The translations under genes were made by a program, and so were the position numbers. From the NCBI RefSeq assembly GCF_004331435.1, contig NZ_SJKA01000005.1, positions 434,001 through 498,000 on the forward strand: a DNA stretch of 64,000 bases. The letters run 5' to 3'. Source of the stretch: Kribbella sindirgiensis (lineage in GTDB: Bacteria > Actinomycetota > Actinomycetes > Propionibacteriales > Kribbellaceae). Shown one piece after another: positions 62,336 to 64,000 of the stretch. Below the pieces are notes generated by a model, which saw only the letters and a list, made by a program, of their open reading frames with translations, did not search any database and was not told where the DNA came from. Numbering within the stretch: position 1 is the stretch's first letter; each line of letters starts with the position of its first letter.

Positions 62336-63487
62336 TCAGTAGAGGGACACGTGAACGTGATCGTAGTGGCCACCGGTCGCGTCACTCGGATCGTAAACAC
62401 CGCCGCCGTTGTACGGCGTCCACTGCCCGGTGCGAGCACTCCATATCTTCCCGTACCAGATGAGGTAGTGCACCCCAGTCGTTCCCGCCGTCTGAATCGC
62501 CCAGTTCGCAATGCGATCCCCCTTCGCTCTTGCCGGCGCGGATCGGCGCGAGTCCCCGCCGACAAAGACGTCACAGGCTTTCCCCTTCGGATGGTCACTC
62601 GTCGGGTTCCAGACGTGGGCGTCCCAGCAGCTCATCGGCGGATTGGCCAGCGCAGCACGAGCCTGCGCGACCCAAGCAGCAGTGCGTGGGGTGACGAGCC
62701 CGCCTGTGCCCGTCGGATCTGTGACGCTTGCAGTTTGCGGGGGCCAGACGCCGTTGATGGGACGGCCTTCGATCAGGCCACCTCCGGCGCCACAGCTGTT
62801 GTCGATGTCGGTCGGCTGCGATGGGCCGACGGTGGGTTTCGGTCCGGAACGTCCCGCATAAGGATCGCCGGCCCGCTCGAGATCGATACCTGCCTCCGCT
62901 GCGATCTGCCGCGCCGTGCGTTCATGTCGCGCGTAGGCATCGGGGAAGGCCGAGACTTGAACGGCCTGGGCAGCCTCGGTGAATGACATCGATGGCCAGT
63001 CATCGATGTCGACCAGACCTGGAGGGCTCGGTGGATTCGGCCCACCGAAGAACGCCTCGGCAGCGTAGGACGGATCCAGAATCTGCTGGACCGTGCCCCA
63101 ACCTGCGGAAGGACGCTGCTGAAACAGTCCGACCGAATCACGATCACCGTAGTCGATATTCTCAAGTCCCGATTCCTGCAGCGCCGTCATCAGGGCGACC
63201 AGGGTCGCTCGGCCTGGAAGGCCACGCGCCACCGCGACACTGTCGATGATCTTGGCGAAAGCGACCTGCCTCGCTCGCACCGGCGCATCCGCGGGCGGAT
63301 CGTCGACCCGGGAATCACCGCTTCCGGGCGGGCAACTGGCAAGGAACCGGTCGCCTCCAGCACCGAAGGGCACGATCAGAACAAAGCTCATCAATCCGAC
63401 TACGGCCATTGCTCCAAGCGCCTTCAGGCCAAGGAGTTTGCCCGCGCTCGAGCCGAGGACACCGCCTGCACCGCGATCCACGAACAT
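62336..63487 (-). CDS. Membrane-anchored two-domain peptidoglycan hydrolase (SLT-like plus VanY/ARB_07466-like)
   Basis: 383 residues. An N-terminal membrane helix (about 21-41), then a lysozyme/transglycosylase-like domain (about 75-200) with candidate catalytic Glu105 in MTALQESGLEN and SVGLFQQRPSAGWGT, then, after a linker, a C-terminal domain (about 260-383) with HPKGKACDVF and GGHYDHVHVSLY, the Hx6D and HxH zinc-ligand arrangement of VanY/ARB_07466-type peptidases. Such proteins open the cell wall for conjugative transfer. ATG is the second codon of a GTG-ATG pair and has GGGG six bases upstream. It lies between the VirB8-like gene and the M48-like gene in one direction. Confidence 0.82.
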   Translation of the reverse strand: MFVDRGAGGVLGSSAGKLLGLKALGAMAVVGLMSFVLIVPFGAGGDRFLASCPPGSGDSRVDDPPADAPVRARQVAFAKIIDSVAVARGLPGRATLVALMTALQESGLENIDYGDRDSVGLFQQRPSAGWGTVQQILDPSYAAEAFFGGPNPPSPPGLVDIDDWPSMSFTEAAQAVQVSAFPDAYARHERTARQIAAEAGIDLERAGDPYAGRSGPKPTVGPSQPTDIDNSCGAGGGLIEGRPINGVWPPQTASVTDPTGTGGLVTPRTAAWVAQARAALANPPMSCWDAHVWNPTSDHPKGKACDVFVGGDSRRSAPARAKGDRIANWAIQTAGTTGVHYLIWYGKIWSARTGQWTPYNGGGVYDPSDATGGHYDHVHVSLY

Positions 63488-63503
63488 CACAGTCCCCGTT
63501 CGC

Positions 63504-64000
63504 TCATGGACCGGTCCCGCCGTTCAAGTCGCTGATCACCCAACTGGTTCCCTCGGGTACCAGAGTGATCAGAAGCGGCAGCACCATCCGGTTGGGGCGC
63601 TTGCCCGTGACGTCGATCGTGACGGAAACCAGGCGGCTGATCCGCGTCGGCGTGTCCACCGGAGCTGAATCCGGCTTTGGCATCTCGACCTTCACGGAGG
63701 CCACAGTGGATTTCCCACCATCGGACTTCAGGGCGTCGTAGGTCGAATCGCCTTCGGACTGCAGGCTCTGTCCGAGCTCAGACGTGATGTAGGCAGCTGT
63801 CTTGTCGATGAGATTCGCATATGTCTCCCTCGACGGATCACGCGTGTAGAACACCCGTGCCCAAGCGTTGAGCGTACTCGTCGCGGCCGTCGTTGCAGCC
63901 GCCGTCGGACGCTCGGTCAGGATCGGCGGAGTGGAGTTCTGCAACGTCGCTGGGCCTGAGGGAGTCGACGTCGATGACTGTGGTGCATCAGGAGACTGCG
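63504..64000 (-). CDS. VirB8/TcpC-like conjugation protein, partial
   Basis: The frame is open to the right window edge, so the N-terminus is missing; 164 residues are visible. After a Ser/Thr/Pro linker comes a compact alpha+beta domain (TLNAWARVFYTRDPSRETYANLI, STVASVKVEMPKPDS, LVSVTIDVTGKRPNRMVLPLLITLVPEGTSWVISDL) with the NTF2-like look of VirB8/TcpC proteins of Gram-positive conjugation systems. A membrane helix is expected in the missing part. It is 13 bases upstream of the peptidoglycan hydrolase gene and probably co-transcribed. The family call rests on fold pattern and context. Confidence 0.6.
   Translation of the reverse strand, partial: QSPDAPQSSTSTPSGPATLQNSTPPILTERPTAAATTAATSTLNAWARVFYTRDPSRETYANLIDKTAAYITSELGQSLQSEGDSTYDALKSDGGKSTVASVKVEMPKPDSAPVDTPTRISRLVSVTIDVTGKRPNRMVLPLLITLVPEGTSWVISDLNGGTGP

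Overview
The window is GC-rich actinobacterial DNA with frequent GTG starts and dense four-base ATGA/GTGA gene overlaps. Gene content and order resemble a Kribbella-type nocardioidaceous soil actinomycete; the genus is an inference, not something the sequence proves. The backbone follows the order of the Mycobacterium tuberculosis Rv2228c-Rv2247 region: bifunctional RNase H/phosphatase, zinc-ribbon protein and Nif3-like protein (3.7-6.7 kb); tRNA-Val, AhpE-type peroxiredoxin, DUF3052 protein and pyruvate dehydrogenase E1 aceE (25.1-29.1 kb); then fasR-fabD-fabH-acpP-fabF-accD and a DUF3145 gene (36.9-44.3 kb). Accessory blocks are inserted between these conserved blocks.

Region by region. 0-3.5 kb: a lipase-like hydrolase cut by the window edge, a GNAT acetyltransferase divergent from a TetR regulator with a probable leaderless promoter, and an RNB-domain ribonuclease. 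3.5 kb carries the first copy of a 115-bp sequence nested inside a perfect 24-bp inverted repeat; a second, 97% identical copy at 32.2 kb sits inside a completely different inverted repeat. 6.9-12.8 kb: sugar metabolism (GH13 glucosidase, divergent ROK repressor with palindromic operators, GH3 beta-N-acetylglucosaminidase, ROK sugar kinase). 13.2-22.8 kb: one 3,185-residue PKS/NRPS-like megasynthase (FAAL-like, about 700 residues of low-complexity linker, KS, AT, ACP-like, half a condensation domain, adenylation domain) in which several catalytic residues or domains are missing. 23-25 kb: a serine hydrolase and a membrane protein whose 3' end runs through the antisense of tRNA-Val. 29-36.7 kb: a POT peptide transporter, a SemiSWEET-like protein, an FAD oxidoreductase, a LuxR regulator, a membrane protein, pirin and a PHP-domain protein. 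36.9-43.6 kb: the fatty acid synthesis operon under a FasR-like activator; its FabD carries a C-terminal biotinyl/lipoyl-like domain whose acceptor lysine is arginine.

44.4-56.7 kb: a LacI regulator, a MoxR-DUF58-VWA chaperone module, a membrane protein with a degenerate kinase N-lobe, an aldo/keto reductase, a LamG fragment lying in frame behind a Tat-secreted lactonase, secreted hydrolases and a secreted metallopeptidase.

56.9-64 kb is accessory DNA with visibly looser base composition. It starts with a translationally coupled pair that looks like a RelA/SpoT-fold toxin and a small acidic partner, which is the best candidate for an undescribed two-gene system here. It continues with three genes broken by frameshifts, and ends in the edge of what looks like a conjugative module: an M48-like membrane protein lacking HExxH, a two-domain peptidoglycan hydrolase and a VirB8/TcpC-like protein that runs off the window.
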